This document shows, piece by piece, positions 1 through 9,400 of a DNA stretch of 64,000 nt. Made by a program: the position numbers and the translations under genes. The stretch spans positions 3,472,001-3,536,000 of the forward strand of contig OZ257137.1 in the NCBI GenBank assembly GCA_965279115.1, read 5' to 3'. The notes under the pieces are model-generated. The model did no database searches. It was not told the DNA's origin and was given only the letters and a program-made list of their open reading frames with translations. Every line of letters begins with the position of its first letter. Within the stretch, counting starts at the first letter, position 1. The DNA comes from JAEUOS01 sp965279115. Its GTDB lineage: Bacteria > Pseudomonadota > Gammaproteobacteria > Burkholderiales > JAEUOS01.

Positions 1-132
1 TTCTTCTGCTTGGACTACTGGCTGTCGTATGGCGCAGCCGGCGCGACGTCCTGTCCTGGGGAGTCAGCACGACTGGGACGTAGGTTCGAACGCGCGCTTT
101 GGGTTAAACAGGGGGCTGGCGCCCGTGGCGGA

Positions 133-942
133 TCATCCGCCCTTGCTGTCCTTGGTTTCCAGGTCGTCGTAAACCGTACGTGCAATCGGCAGCAATTCCT
201 CGCGCGAGAGGTCGCCGGAAAGCGCATAGCCGCGCGTGTCGTCGGTCCAGTGGAACACGTTGACTTCGCCCACCTTCTCGAAGCGGAAAGACGATTCGGT
301 CGCCTGGCGCGCCGCCGCGGTGCGGACTTTGGGCATGCTCAGCAGATAAAGCGTCAGGCGCTTGCCGGCTTCGTTCTGGTACATGAATTGCGCCACCGGG
401 CGGTCATCGCCCGGCAGCAGGCGCCCACCCACCAGGCGGAAGCCATGGCGCGAAAGCCCCGGCGCGCGCACCGGCACGGCGAGCCGCTTGGAAAGCCATT
501 GCACCAGGTGGGCTTCCTGGTCGGCGCCCACTTCAACCGGATGGCGCACTTCGGGCACGTACACCGCATGGGCCACGGCAGCGCGTTGCGGCAGACGGGC
601 GCTGACGTCGGGTTGTGCACCGTCATTGCCGCCCAGCCAGACGTGTCCCATCCAGCCGGCGCCGATGCACACTGCCGCGAACAGAGCCTGTCCTGCAACG
701 CGCAGGAAGCGCGATTCGTTGGCGGCTGGCTTGATCTGCGCGGCGGCGAGCAGGCGCGGCGGCACCGGTTCGTTGAGCATCGCGTCGAAGCGCACGTGCA
801 GCAGCGCGGCCTGCAGGCGGTACGCGTCCGCCTGCGCCTGCCGCGCCGGATCTGACTCGACCCATGCGGACACCTTGGCCGCGTCCTCGGGCGTGAGTTC
901 GCCGTCGATCAGGCGATGGATGTCGGTTTCGGTGAAACTCAT
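133..942 (-). CDS. Anti-sigma factor, membrane-anchored
   Basis: Predicted 269-residue anti-sigma factor that would hold the upstream ECF sigma factor at the inner membrane. The N-terminus has the short acidic pattern common to this group (IHRLIDGELTPEDA, about residues 8-21) and a helical domain to about residue 55. One transmembrane segment lies at about 82-104, followed by a periplasmic domain of about 165 residues. No zinc-binding HxxxCxxC motif is visible, so it is not a classical ZAS protein. Its ATG overlaps the sigma stop codon (ATGA), indicating translational coupling. The function rests on N-terminal pattern, topology and neighbour; the signal sensed is unknown. Confidence 0.8.
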   Translation of the reverse strand: MSFTETDIHRLIDGELTPEDAAKVSAWVESDPARQAQADAYRLQAALLHVRFDAMLNEPVPPRLLAAAQIKPAANESRFLRVAGQALFAAVCIGAGWMGHVWLGGNDGAQPDVSARLPQRAAVAHAVYVPEVRHPVEVGADQEAHLVQWLSKRLAVPVRAPGLSRHGFRLVGGRLLPGDDRPVAQFMYQNEAGKRLTLYLLSMPKVRTAAARQATESSFRFEKVGEVNVFHWTDDTRGYALSGDLSREELLPIARTVYDDLETKDSKGG

Positions 943-1469
943 TTGACTACTTTCAATTGCCTGCCGGTGTCGCCGCGCGCGTCCTCGCCTTCGAGCAGTG
1001 CCGCCAGGCGGGCACGACCACGCGAGAGACGGGACATCACGGTGCCGGCCGGCACACCCAAGGTGTGGGCCACTTCGTCGTACGACAAGCCTTCCAGCGA
1101 CACCAGCAACAACACTTCACGTTGTTCTTCCGGCAGGCGCGCCAGCGCCCGCTCGATGCTGTTCAATTGCACCAATGTGTCTGCAACCGCCGCGTCGGCC
1201 AGGTCGAGTTCGGCCAGGACCTGCGGGTCGGTGGGCACCGCCTCCCGCGAGGAACGGCGCGCCTGGTTCACAAAGACGTTGTGCATGATGGTGAATAGCC
1301 ACGCCCGCAGGTCGGTACCGGGCCGCCAGAGCGACCATTTCGCAATGGCACGCTCAAGGGTGTCCTGTACCAGGTCATCGGCGCGCGGACGATCTCCAGT
1401 GAGTGCGCGGGCGTAACGCCGCAGTCGTGGTATCAGCGCGATCAGCGCTGCAGAGTCGTCCGTGTAAAT
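939..1469 (-). CDS. ECF-type RNA polymerase sigma factor, probable ATT start
   Basis: Sigma-70 family ECF factor. Region 2 is visible (ADDLVQDTLERA, then the RAWLFTIMHNVF helix) and region 4 contains LPEEQREVLLLV and a helix-turn-helix (GLSYDEVAHTLGVPAGTVMSRL). Homology clearly extends upstream of the first ATG at 1286, which would delete most of region 2. No ATG, GTG or TTG occurs in this frame between 1286 and about 1560. The best start is ATT at 1469-1467: an AGGGAG Shine-Dalgarno sits 7 bases before it and it gives a normal 176-residue ECF factor beginning IYTDDSAALI. The gene follows the lipoprotein by 4 bases and overlaps the anti-sigma gene. Family assignment is firm; the start is inferred. 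Confidence 0.85.
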   Translation of the reverse strand: MYTDDSAALIALIPRLRRYARALTGDRPRADDLVQDTLERAIAKWSLWRPGTDLRAWLFTIMHNVFVNQARRSSREAVPTDPQVLAELDLADAAVADTLVQLNSIERALARLPEEQREVLLLVSLEGLSYDEVAHTLGVPAGTVMSRLSRGRARLAALLEGEDARGDTGRQLKVVK

Positions 1470-1473
1470 CCCG

Positions 1474-1842
1474 TCACTCCCTGGCGACGCGCCAGATGTT
1501 GTTGAAGCCGTCGCCTGTCCTGTCGCCTGGTTTCTGGTCTTTTGCCCAGTAATACAACGGCTTGCCTTTAAGCGCCCACTGCTTCTTGCCGTCGTCCCGC
1601 GTGATGATAGTGTATTCGCCGCTCGCTTTGGCCGTGTCGCTGGCCATCAGCGGCGGCCAGTTGGCTGCGCACGGCCCGTTGCAGACCGATTTTCCGTTGC
1701 CGGCGGTATCGCGGTCAAAGGTATAGAGCGTCATGCCGGTGGCGCCGGTGAGGGCACCGCCATCCATCTTGGCGGGGGCGCCCGCACAGCCGGCAAGCAC
1801 CAGGGCGCAACCCAGCGCCAATGCGACGAGTGTCTTTTTCAT
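1474..1842 (-). CDS. Small lipoprotein of the COG4315 / Lipoprotein_15 type
   Basis: Predicted 122-residue exported lipoprotein: signal peptide MKKTLVALALGCALVLAGC with a lipobox (LAGC). The rest resembles the 'secreted repeat of unknown function' family, with two related blocks (MTLYTFDRDTAGNGKSVCNG and the later GKPLYYWAKDQKPGD). The start at 1842 is preferred to 1881 because a GGGAG site precedes it and the signal peptide begins there. It is the first gene of the operon with the ECF sigma and anti-sigma, a common placement for this family. Function unknown; a link to envelope or oxidative stress is inference. Confidence 0.8.
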   Translation of the reverse strand: MKKTLVALALGCALVLAGCAGAPAKMDGGALTGATGMTLYTFDRDTAGNGKSVCNGPCAANWPPLMASDTAKASGEYTIITRDDGKKQWALKGKPLYYWAKDQKPGDRTGDGFNNIWRVARE

Positions 1843-1885
1843 TTGGTCATCTCCCGAAACTGGACAAATTGCCCATATCACGGCA

Positions 1886-1911
1886 AACGACCAACTATTG
1901 CGGTTTATTCC
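1886..1911 (-). promoter_or_regulatory. Candidate ECF-type promoter of the lipoprotein-sigma-anti-sigma operon
   Basis: On the minus strand GGAATA (1911-1906) and CGTT (1889-1886) are separated by exactly 16 bases, which resembles the GGAAC-N16/17-CGTT pattern of several ECF groups. The implied transcription start near 1880 leaves about 38 bases to the ATG at 1842. Autoregulation by the sigma factor encoded in this operon is inferred from position. Confidence 0.5.
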
Positions 1912-1957
1912 ATCCGGTCAGTGTGGTTCAAGCACTGAACAGCGATGGAAAAACCTC

Positions 1958-2491
1958 CTATTTCGGATTGCGCCGGAAATCCTCGATCGCCTTCGAAAGC
2001 GAAGCGTATTCCTCGCAACCGCGGCCACAGATGCGCTCCAGCCGGGCGAGTTGGCCCTGGGCGAGTTGCAGATTGCCACGCAGCAGATAGGCGTGCCCCA
2101 TGTACTCGGTAGCGCCCCGATGCTCCGGGTTGAGGGCAAGCGCAGTGCGGTAGTGCTTCATTGCCACCTCCCAGTTGCCGTCGTTGCGGTTGGCGAAACC
2201 GAGGTAGTTCTGGATGTTGGCGTTGTCGGCATCGCGTCCGGCGGCGCGCGAGAACAGTTCAATCGCCCGCTTCCAGTCCCGTGCGTCGACGGCGGCCTTG
2301 CCGGCGACGTAGTCGGCATCCAGCGTGGCGGATGCGGCCTTGGGGGCGTCCTTCGAATCGGGTTTGGGTTCCGGTTTCGGTGCGGGCTTGGGCGCGGGCT
2401 TCGGTTCATCGGTCCCCACGGCGTGGCCCGGGGCGGACATCACGGCAAGCGTCACGGCGAGGATGGATGCGGAAACGATGGCAAGGCGCAT
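1958..2491 (-). CDS. Periplasmic TPR-repeat protein
   Basis: A 177-residue protein with an N-terminal signal peptide (cleavage near SAPGHA, residue 25), a low-complexity Pro-Lys linker (KPAPKPAPKPEPKP, about 31-45) and two to three TPR repeats at about 60-150 (for example NIQNYLGFANRNDGNWEVAM). Two cysteines lie close together near the C-terminus (ICGRGC), possibly a disulfide. TPR proteins act as binding scaffolds, so no specific role can be given. It stands apart from the ECF operon with its own upstream region shared divergently with the SDR gene. Confidence 0.8.
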   Translation of the reverse strand: MRLAIVSASILAVTLAVMSAPGHAVGTDEPKPAPKPAPKPEPKPDSKDAPKAASATLDADYVAGKAAVDARDWKRAIELFSRAAGRDADNANIQNYLGFANRNDGNWEVAMKHYRTALALNPEHRGATEYMGHAYLLRGNLQLAQGQLARLERICGRGCEEYASLSKAIEDFRRNPK

Positions 2492-2636
2492 GGGGACTCC
2501 GGTCAGGGAAAAGCGGGTTGATATGTTGGGGCAACAGGGACGTTCAGCACAATGTACGTCAGTCCGATGCGGACGGATGCCTTAGACTTTACCGTTGGTA
2601 GCGGGAATTTTCACCATAAAGAGGAGGCAGCATCCC

Positions 2637-3359
2637 ATGTTCGACAAGGTGTTTACAGGCAAGACCGTCCTGGTTTCCGGAGGCAGCAGCGGCATAGGCC
2701 TGGCGATCGCGCGTGCGTTTCATGACGCCGGCGCCAGGGTCACGGTCACCGGATTGACCGATGGGGAGCTTGCCGAGGCGCGCGGCGCGGGCTTGAGCGC
2801 AGTCGCGCTCGACGTGGCCGACCTGGCCGCCTGCAAGCGCTTGATGGCCAGCTTCGAAACCCTGGACGTGCTGGTCAATTGCGCGGGCATGATCCGCCGC
2901 GCCAATACCGAGCACGACCCCGAGGTGTTCGCCCAGGTCATCGATGTCAACCTCAACGGCACGCAACGCCTGTGCGCGCTGGCCCGGCCCTTGTTGGCAA
3001 AGACCAAGGGGGCCATTGTCAATACCGCTTCCATGCGCAGCTTTTCGGGCGCTGCCATCACGCCCGCCTACAGCGCCAGCAAGGGCGCGGTGATGCAGCT
3101 GACCAAGTCGCTGGCCATTGCCTACGCCGACGATGGCATCCGCGTCAACGCCATCGCGCCGGGCTGGGTGGCCACGGCGCTGACCAGGCCGCTGCGCGAA
3201 AACCCGGAAGCCAACAAGGCGGTCATCGACCGCACCCCGATGAAGCGCTGGGCCGATCCATCGGATATGGCCGGGCCGGTGCTGTTCCTGTGCTCGCCGG
3301 CGGCGTCGTTCGTCACCGGCGTGATCCTGCCGGTGGATGGTGGCTATCTGGTGGTCTGA
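2637..3359 (+). CDS. SDR-family NAD(P)-dependent oxidoreductase
   Basis: A 240-residue classical short-chain dehydrogenase. The Rossmann glycine motif is SGGSSGIG near residues 13-20, the NCAG motif follows near 80, and the catalytic Tyr-x-x-x-Lys is YSASK near 143. The C-terminus (PVDGGYLVV) is typical of classical SDRs. A GAGGAGG Shine-Dalgarno at 2621-2627 supports the start at 2637 over 2595. The substrate cannot be read from sequence. It is co-directional with the pel operon, but a 213-base gap separates them and nothing ties it to Pel. Confidence 0.88.
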   Translation: MFDKVFTGKTVLVSGGSSGIGLAIARAFHDAGARVTVTGLTDGELAEARGAGLSAVALDVADLAACKRLMASFETLDVLVNCAGMIRRANTEHDPEVFAQVIDVNLNGTQRLCALARPLLAKTKGAIVNTASMRSFSGAAITPAYSASKGAVMQLTKSLAIAYADDGIRVNAIAPGWVATALTRPLRENPEANKAVIDRTPMKRWADPSDMAGPVLFLCSPAASFVTGVILPVDGGYLVV

Positions 3360-3394
3360 TGGCGAATTGCGTCATCAAACAACGGCTTTTCGCT

Positions 3395-3423
3395 GTTTTG
3401 CCGCCTGCCCTTGACGGTATAAA
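3395..3423 (+). promoter_or_regulatory. Weak candidate promoter in the pelA upstream region
   Basis: The 213-base gap before pelA holds an AT-rich patch with TATAAA (3418-3423) as a possible -10. The matching -35 (GTTTTG at 3395, 17-base spacing) is poor, and TTGACG at 3411 has no -10 at the proper distance. The gap is where pel promoter and regulator sites would be expected; no clear operator was seen. Confidence 0.25.
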
Positions 3424-3572
3424 TAAATTCCGGTTCCTGGTGTTCAAAATTTCATGAAAATCAGTTAGTTCCGGCATTTTTCCGGTGAACCTGCGCTGGC
3501 GCCCGCGATTGTGCGGACGAGAGTACGGGTTCCGGGTGTTGAGTCGCCAATCGATTTCTGGAGGGGAATGCG

Positions 3573-6473
3573 ATGAACGATTCGTCCAGGCGGGATCACT
3601 GGTTCTGTCGATGGCGATTGTCCGTCTTGTCCCGTGGTGCGGCGGGCGCGTTCATGCGCCTGTTGGGCCTGATGCTGTTGCTGCCATTCGGCCTTGCGCA
3701 AGCGCAAGGTTCGGCCGCTGCATCGCCTTCGGTGGCGTTCTTCTATGGTGCCAATCCGCCCCTGGATGAACTCGCCGCGTTCGATATCGCCGTGGTCGAA
3801 CCCGATCATGTGCCGGACCCCAAGCCGTGGCGACGCGAAGCGTCGAAGGGCGCCTCCGAACTCTTCGCCTATGTGTCCTTCGGCGAAGTGGAACCCACGC
3901 GCGCCTTCTTCAAGGCCGTGCCCCCCGGTGTCCTGAAAGGGCAGAACGAGGCCTGGGGCAGTTCGGTGGTGGACCAGACCGCGCCGGCCTGGCGGGAATT
4001 CTTCATCGAGCGCATCGTTGCGCCGCTGTGGGAGCGTGGCTATCGCGGCTTTTTTCTCGACACTCTGGATTCGTACCACCTGATCGCGAAAACGCCGGAA
4101 GCGCGCGCCGTGCAGGAGGTCGCGATGGTGGCCACGCTCAACGCCCTGCGCGCGCGCTTTCCGGGCATCCGGCTGATCTTCAACCGGGGCTTCGAGATCC
4201 TGCCGCAGGTCAGCAACATGGTCACTGCGGTGGCGGCGGAATCGGTGTATCGCGGCTGGGACCAGGCCAACAAGCGCTATCGCGAGGTACCGGCCGCGGA
4301 CCGCGAGTGGCTGCTCGGCCAACTGGGCACTGTGCGGGACAAGCATCGCTTGCCCGTCATCGCGATCGACTACGTCGCGCCCGGCGAGCGTGATCTTGCG
4401 CGCGATACGGCAAGGCGGATACTGGCGTTGGGCTTTACGCCCTGGGTGGCCAATCCGGACCTCGACATGCTGGGGGTTGGCCGCGTGGAGGTTGTGCCGC
4501 GCCGTGTCCTGGTGCTCACCGACATGCCGGCCGAGCAGGCCGATTTCCACAACGCGGACGCGCACCGGTTTCTCGGCATGCCGCTCAATCATCTCGGTTA
4601 CGCCTACGACCTGCTCGACCCGCGCAGCGAAACATTGCCGGAGGGGACCTTGCGCGGACGGTATGCCGGCGTGGTCACCTGGTTGGGCGGGACGAACAGT
4701 CAGGTCGACGCCAAGGTAGCCGCCTTCATCAAGCGACATATCGGCGACGGTGTACGCGTCGCGGTGTTCAACCAGTTTCCCTTTCCGCTGGATGCCGCGA
4801 TGAATCGGGAACTCGGGCTGGCAACCGTCGCTGGACCCGCCGGGCCGCGCCTGGCGATCGTCCGGCGGGATCCCATGTTTGGCTTCGAGTTTCAACCCTT
4901 GCCGAATCGACGTGAATTGGTCGCCATCAAGGCTGATGCCGCGAGCAGGCCCTTGCTGCGTCTTGAGGACCAGGCCGGCAAGGCCTACGACGCGGCGGCC
5001 ATCACGACATGGGGAGGCTTCGTGTTGTCGCCGTTCGCGCTGGTGAGCATGAACGCGGTCGGCCAGCAGCGCTGGGTCGTCAACCCGCTGTCCTTCCTAA
5101 GGGCGGCGCTCGCCCCCGAGCCGTTGCCTGTGCCTGATGTGACCACGGAAAGTGGCAGAAGAATCCTGTTTGCCCATGTCGATGGCGATGGCTGGGCATC
5201 GCGCGCCGAGTTCCCCGGATCGCCCTATGCGTCGGAGGTCATGGCCAGGGAGATACTCGAGCGCTATCGCATCCCCACCACCGTCTCCGTGATCCAGGGT
5301 GAAATCGCACTCGACGGGCTTTACAAGGCGCAGTCGCCGGCACTCGAGGCAATCGCAAGGAGGATTTACGCGCTTCCCGGTGTCGAGGTGGCCAGCCATT
5401 CGTATTCCCACCCGTTCGTGTGGGCGAGTGCCGGTGATCCACGCGCGGCCGGCGAGGCGCCGATGCATCTGGATATTCCGGGCTATCGCTTCGCGCTGTC
5501 GCGGGAAATCGCTGGTTCGATCGACTACATCAATCGCACGCTTTTGCCTTCCGGCAAACGGACCGCAGTTTTCCTCTGGACCGGGGATTGCATGCCGACG
5601 CCCGAGGCGATCCGTGAGACCTATGCGGCGGGCGTATTGAACATGAATGGCGGTGACACCCTGATCACCAAGTCCGCACCGACCTGGAGCCTGATCGCGT
5701 CGCAGGGCATACGCAAGCGGGGCTTCTACCAGGTCTATGCGCCCAACCAGAACGAGAATGTCTACACCAACAACTGGACCGGCCCCTTCTACGGCTTCGA
5801 GCGGGTCATCGAAACCTTCGAGCTCACTGAAACCCCGCACCGCTTCAAGCCGATCAACATTTACTACCACACCTACGCGGCGTCCAAGCCGGCCTCGCTC
5901 AACGCGTTGAAAAAGGTCTACCAGTACGCGCTGGCGCAACCGGTCACGCCCATCTATGCGTCCGAGTACATCCGCAAGGTGCTCGACTTCGAACGCATGG
6001 TCATCGCGCGCGCGACCGATTCCGGCGAAGTCATCGTGCGTGGCGACGGGTCGCTGCGCACCCTGCGGGCTGATCCCGGCGTTGCCATTCCGAATCTGGT
6101 CAATAGCCGCGGCATCATCGGCGTGACCGAAGGCGGGGCGGCGCGCTACATCACCCTTGACGGCGCGGAAACCCGCCTGGCGGTCGGCAACAATGATCCC
6201 GCCCCGCCCCGCCTGGCGGATGCCAACGGGCGCGTGACGGCCTCGGAGCGCAGCGGCAACTCGTTCGGTTTCACCCTGGAATCGCATGTGGCGCCGGTGT
6301 TCCGCCTGGCGGGCACTGAGCGCTGTAGCGTCACCATCAACGGCAAGCCCGCGCGGGCCGCCGCAACCGTCCCGGCGGCATCGGGACCCTCCCTGCAACG
6401 CTATGAATCCGACCCGGCCAGCCTCGGGCGCGCACCGCACCAACAAGTGGTACGCGTTCGATGCGTCCAATGA
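3573..6473 (+). CDS. pelA: PelA, periplasmic Pel hydrolase/deacetylase
   Basis: Modifies Pel polysaccharide (partly de-N-acetylated, GalNAc/GlcNAc-rich) in the periplasm by hydrolysis and de-N-acetylation. This 966-residue protein has a signal peptide to about residue 45. A GH114-like hydrolase domain spans about 50-300 with acidic residues in FFLDTLDSY (D163, D166) and NRGFE (E208). A central domain is followed by a polysaccharide deacetylase domain from about 530 with D537 (HVDGDG) and H609/H613 (HSYSH). From memory, P. aeruginosa PelA uses D528, H600 and H604, a constant offset of nine. A GGAGGGG site precedes the chosen ATG. First gene of a complete pelA-G operon; it overlaps pelB by 71 bases. 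Confidence 0.96.
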   Translation: MNDSSRRDHWFCRWRLSVLSRGAAGAFMRLLGLMLLLPFGLAQAQGSAAASPSVAFFYGANPPLDELAAFDIAVVEPDHVPDPKPWRREASKGASELFAYVSFGEVEPTRAFFKAVPPGVLKGQNEAWGSSVVDQTAPAWREFFIERIVAPLWERGYRGFFLDTLDSYHLIAKTPEARAVQEVAMVATLNALRARFPGIRLIFNRGFEILPQVSNMVTAVAAESVYRGWDQANKRYREVPAADREWLLGQLGTVRDKHRLPVIAIDYVAPGERDLARDTARRILALGFTPWVANPDLDMLGVGRVEVVPRRVLVLTDMPAEQADFHNADAHRFLGMPLNHLGYAYDLLDPRSETLPEGTLRGRYAGVVTWLGGTNSQVDAKVAAFIKRHIGDGVRVAVFNQFPFPLDAAMNRELGLATVAGPAGPRLAIVRRDPMFGFEFQPLPNRRELVAIKADAASRPLLRLEDQAGKAYDAAAITTWGGFVLSPFALVSMNAVGQQRWVVNPLSFLRAALAPEPLPVPDVTTESGRRILFAHVDGDGWASRAEFPGSPYASEVMAREILERYRIPTTVSVIQGEIALDGLYKAQSPALEAIARRIYALPGVEVASHSYSHPFVWASAGDPRAAGEAPMHLDIPGYRFALSREIAGSIDYINRTLLPSGKRTAVFLWTGDCMPTPEAIRETYAAGVLNMNGGDTLITKSAPTWSLIASQGIRKRGFYQVYAPNQNENVYTNNWTGPFYGFERVIETFELTETPHRFKPINIYYHTYAASKPASLNALKKVYQYALAQPVTPIYASEYIRKVLDFERMVIARATDSGEVIVRGDGSLRTLRADPGVAIPNLVNSRGIIGVTEGGAARYITLDGAETRLAVGNNDPAPPRLADANGRVTASERSGNSFGFTLESHVAPVFRLAGTERCSVTINGKPARAAATVPAASGPSLQRYESDPASLGRAPHQQVVRVRCVQ

Positions 6474-9400
6474 GCGCCTGAAGCTGTTCTCGCTGCTCGG
6501 CATCCTGGCCTTCGGGCTGGCGGTGGCGCTCGGCCTGGCGACGATATTTCCGCAACGCGGGCTGGAAGACCAGCTCGCCCGCACCAATCGCAGCGACCCG
6601 CTGACCATCGAATACCTCAAGGCCTTCATCGCCGCGCAGCCCGATTCGCCGCGCCTTCGCGTGATGCTGGCGCGCCAGCAGATGCAACTCGGGCGTTATG
6701 ACGACGCGCGCCATACCCTGCGCCCGTTCGCCGCGGCGAAGATGGACGACCTGCGGGTGGAAGCCGAGATGCTGGAGTACGACCTGCGGGAACGCGAGGC
6801 CTTCGCCATGGCGCCGGGGTCCGAAAAACGCGCACAGGCCACCCGTGAGGCAGGTGAACAGCTGCGCCGCCTGAGTGAAATGCAGCTCACGCCGATCCAG
6901 ATGGAGTACCTGGCGCGGCGGGCGGTTTCCCTCGGCGAGGCGCCGGTGGCGATCGCCTTGTATGCGCGCCTGGCGCAGGCCGGGCAGACGCGGACGGTAC
7001 AGGCCAATGCAGAGTCGGCCGAGCTGCTGCTGGGGCTCGGCGGCTACAGTGTGGCGGCGCAGTTCTACTTTCGCGCGCAGGAAAAGTCGGTGGGCCTTGC
7101 GGCCAGGCGCGAGTACTACATGGCCGGTGTACGGACCCTGATGTCGGGCAACCTCTACGACGAAGCCATTGGCGAGGCCGACCGCAACCTCGGCACACTG
7201 GCCGAGGATGCCGAAACCCTCAAGTTCCTGGCGCGCACCGCGCAGGCCGCCAATCGCGCCGACGCCGCGCAGCGCTACGCCAAGCGCCTCTTGCGCATGG
7301 CCATGCTCGAACGCCTGCGCCTGGCAATGGAGGAGCGCGGCATTCTCATGGCCGCTCCGGCGGGCGGAATCGTGCACGCATTCGCCGCCGGGCGCGAGGC
7401 CAGGGCCGGATCCTGGCGCGTCAACACTGGCTCGGCAGGCCCGGGCCTGCCGTTCGACGATGAGGCCTACCTGCTGGGTTTCAACATCTTTCTCGCCGCT
7501 GCCAATCTTGCCGACGCCTACAAGGTCGCGGAATCCGCCGTCTCGCAGGTGCCAAATTCGGCGGAGTGGCGCAAGCGCTTTGCCCAGATGGCGGAATGGC
7601 GCAGCGCTCCGCAGGTGGCATTGGCGCAATGGCTGGCCCATGCGCGCATGACCGGGGCCGAGGCCAGCTGGGACGCGGTGCTGCGCCTGGCCAGGGGCCT
7701 GTTTGATGATGGCGCGCTCCTGGCGGTGCTGTCCCACAAACTGGATCGCGCGCCGGGCAATGTGGAAATCCTGGAAGAGGTCATCGGTATCCACGAGCGT
7801 CTCGGCCAGCCGGAAAACGCGATCGCCTTCGTCGAGTCGCGCGCGCGCGGTGCGCTGCGCCGGCCCCTGCTGGAACGGCTGGCGCGCCTGGCCGAACGCG
7901 CCGGACGCGATCAGCTCGCGTTCGACACCTGGAGCACCTTGCAGCGGGAATTCGGGCCGTCCCTCGCCTACGCCACGCCGATCGCCCAGCGCCACTATCT
8001 GACTGGTGACCTGCGCGCCGCCCTGGCGGCGCTCGAACTTGTGGAGGCGGCGGCCAGGCCGACCGACACCGCTTACTGGCAAATGTATACCGAGCTCGCC
8101 CGCCTTCTGCAGATGGATGAAAAGGCGATCGCCGGCTATCGGCGCCTGCTCGCGACCGACAAGTACTCGGAAGGCGACCTCCTCAACCTGATCGCGCTGC
8201 TGGATGCCATGCGGCCGGAACAGGCGGCCAAGGTGGCGGAATTCGCGTTCGTGAAGTTTCGCCGCCCCGAACTCGCGCTGCAGGTGATCTACCAGAACAC
8301 ACGGGCTGGCAATCAGGCCGACATCGGCCGCTTCCTCGCAAGCCTGCCGCAGGAGATTCGCGCCCTGCTGGAGCGGGATTCGCGCTTTCTCGCCGCGCGG
8401 GCGGCGCATCGGCAGGCAGGCGGCGATGTGCATGCCGCACTGGCCGACTGGATGGCCGCCAATGCACTGGAGCCCGCCGACCCCGACATCCGCGCCGCCA
8501 TCATCTGGAGCCTGATCGCCGTGCGTGACGCACCGGCGCTGGGTCGCGCATTGCGCGTGTTCGCGCCCCAGGCCGAGACCGAACCCCGTCTGTGGGGCCC
8601 GTACGCCGCGGCCCACATGGCGATCAATCGCCAGGCCGAAGCGCTGCGCTGGTTTCGCAAGCAGGCGAACCTGAAGGACGACTACCTGTGGCTGATGGCG
8701 TATGCCGAATGCCTGGAGGCGAACGCGCAGCCGGAAGTCGCATGGCGCATCCGCCGCAAGGTGTGGATGGACCTGCGCCGTCCGGAGATCCTGGCCGCGA
8801 TTCCCGAAGACCTGCTGATTTCGATGCGCGATCGCCTGGCCGCCGTGAGCCAGACCTTCGTCGCCGGCGATCGCGCCAAGGCTCTCGTCGAAGGCTTGTT
8901 GCGGGCCGACCTCAAGCTGCTGCGTTCGCCATCGCCCGCTTCGGTGTTGCCGTCCACCGGGGCCGAGCTGGCCGCGCTCCTGGGCGAGCAGATGCCGCAG
9001 CGCGTCGCCAACGCAACGTCCGTGACCGGGCCGCTGCCGGCCGGCTGGTTCACGCGGTCGGACGCCGCGCCCGAGGCGCGCTTCCCCGCAGCCGACAACG
9101 ATGCGACGGTCAAGGAGCTGGCGCTGGCCTGGGCCTTGAACAACGAGGCACAGGAACTCGGTCGCGCGTGGCTGGTTTCACGCTATGCGAACGACCTGGC
9201 GCGCCCCTTTTGGGGGCGCCTGTCGGTCGCGCTGGCGGGCGCGGACCAGGAAACCCTGACGCGACTGCTCGACGACCTGCCCGACTGGCTGCCGATGTAT
9301 GACCGGGTCGAGGCGGCCCTGCGCATCGGCCGGCCCGCCCTGGCGCAAACCCTGGCTTTCGAGCAACTGGATCATCTGCAGCATGACGAGGAGCTGCACC

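Noticed and set aside
60..110. GGTTCGAA near position 83, resembling a tRNA T-loop
   Set aside because: The flanking bases do not form a T-stem or acceptor stem and no anticodon arm fits, so no tRNA is supported.
1..132. Possible gene at the left edge
   Set aside because: A short frame on each strand shows no recognisable family; treated as intergenic or the tail of something outside the window.
3411..3440. TTGACG as the -35 of pelA
   Set aside because: No -10-like hexamer lies 16-18 bases downstream.
6337..8616. 759-codon minus-strand open frame within pelB
   Set aside because: Typical high-GC antisense frame; no domain pattern, while the opposite strand encodes PelB with conserved topology.
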